NCBI RefSeq assembly: GCF_963576545.1 | Contig: NC_083654.1 | Location: 17,692,199-17,756,198 of the forward strand | Length of the DNA stretch: 64,000 bases | Direction: 5' to 3' | Origin: Limanda limanda | Lineage: Eukaryota > Chordata > Actinopteri > Pleuronectiformes > Pleuronectidae | Part shown: positions 63,586 through 64,000 of the stretch, in pieces | Layout of the letters: the number at the start of each line of letters is the position of its first letter | How positions within the stretch are numbered: the stretch's first letter is position 1 | Position numbers and translations under genes: made by a program | Notes under the pieces: generated by a model | Databases searched by the model: none | What the model was told of the DNA's origin: nothing | The model's input: only the letters and a program-made list of their open reading frames with translations

Positions 63586-63690
63586 TGGCCCGTGTCCCAT
63601 CTACTAACATGGAGGAGACAGGGTTTATGATCTATACTGCAGCCGGCCATTAAGATGATCTGACATTTGGGGAGCGGTTATGTTAAAAAA
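63586..63690 (+). mobile_element. MITE-like repeat fragment, CTCF-motif region deleted
   Basis: GGCCCGTGTCCCATCTACTAACATGG-like and GGTTTATGATCTATACTGCAG phrases match the copies at 38.0 and 44.3 kb. After GCAGCCGGCCA the CAGGGGGC block is missing and the sequence continues TTAAGATGATCTGACATTTG. Confidence 0.65.
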
Positions 63691-64000
63691 TTTTAACTGT
63701 CTCGTTCCCTGCTGTTTTAAAACTACACACATGTTCAGCAACACAAGATTTAGCAGCTAAAGAATCAGATATTTCCCATAGACGTCGGTTAGAGACCAAA
63801 CAGCAGAGCTTAAAGAAGAGTTTATAATGGACAGTACTCGTCTTCATTGTCCTCCTTGGTCTTCACTGATAATCCGAGTGTGTCCATTGACAGACAGTGT
63901 TAATCTGCCACCTGTTAGAGAACTAATTTAAATTCATAATTAGTCCTGGAGTGAGTTTTCCTCGGGAAATCCCTTCAGTTAATTAAAGATGAGGCTGAAT

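Overview
The window is nuclear DNA of a ray-finned fish, probably a percomorph-like teleost. The evidence is a complete intron-containing vertebrate HERPUD2 orthologue, about 60% AT sequence with long microsatellites, and several interspersed repeats I recognise from teleost genomes. Nothing suggests bacterial, plasmid or phage DNA. No rRNA gene, functional tRNA gene or CRISPR array was seen.

Layout. (1) 1-5270: herpud2 on the minus strand, eight coding exons (start codon 4775, stop 224) encoding 370 residues, plus a non-coding first exon ending at 5205. The intron after the first coding exon holds about 19 degenerate tandem copies of that exon's own 3' end and splice donor. (2) 5.3-44 kb: a long stretch with no recognisable gene. 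It holds microsatellites (including 160 perfect CTGT units), decayed repeats, three clear hairpins, a candidate TATA promoter at 19.3 kb, an unassigned coding-like block at 14.3 kb and several candidate conserved non-coding elements. (3) 44-48 kb: a nested mobile-element region. A three-exon partial gene of a teleost-expanded SAMD3-like family lies at 45.1-45.8 kb. A CACTG-type terminus at 47,023 interrupts the gag of a truncated Ty3/gypsy element, which runs minus from an LTR start at 48,011 and carries a tRNA-Gly-like segment between LTR and gag. (4) 48-64 kb: mostly non-coding, with one coding-like exon at 50.0 kb, one short ORF at 52.6 kb that ends beside a sequence duplicated from 50.25 kb, further teleost repeats, and a candidate TATA promoter with a start codon abutting a splice donor at 63.4 kb that may begin a gene running off the right edge.

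Only herpud2 is a confident functional gene. It encodes an ER-membrane ubiquitin-like protein expected to act with the ER-associated degradation machinery. The rest reads as a fish gene desert shaped by repeats, in which the regulatory-looking elements and splice-site duplications are of more interest than protein coding. Repeat-family names are from memory of similar sequences, not from a search.
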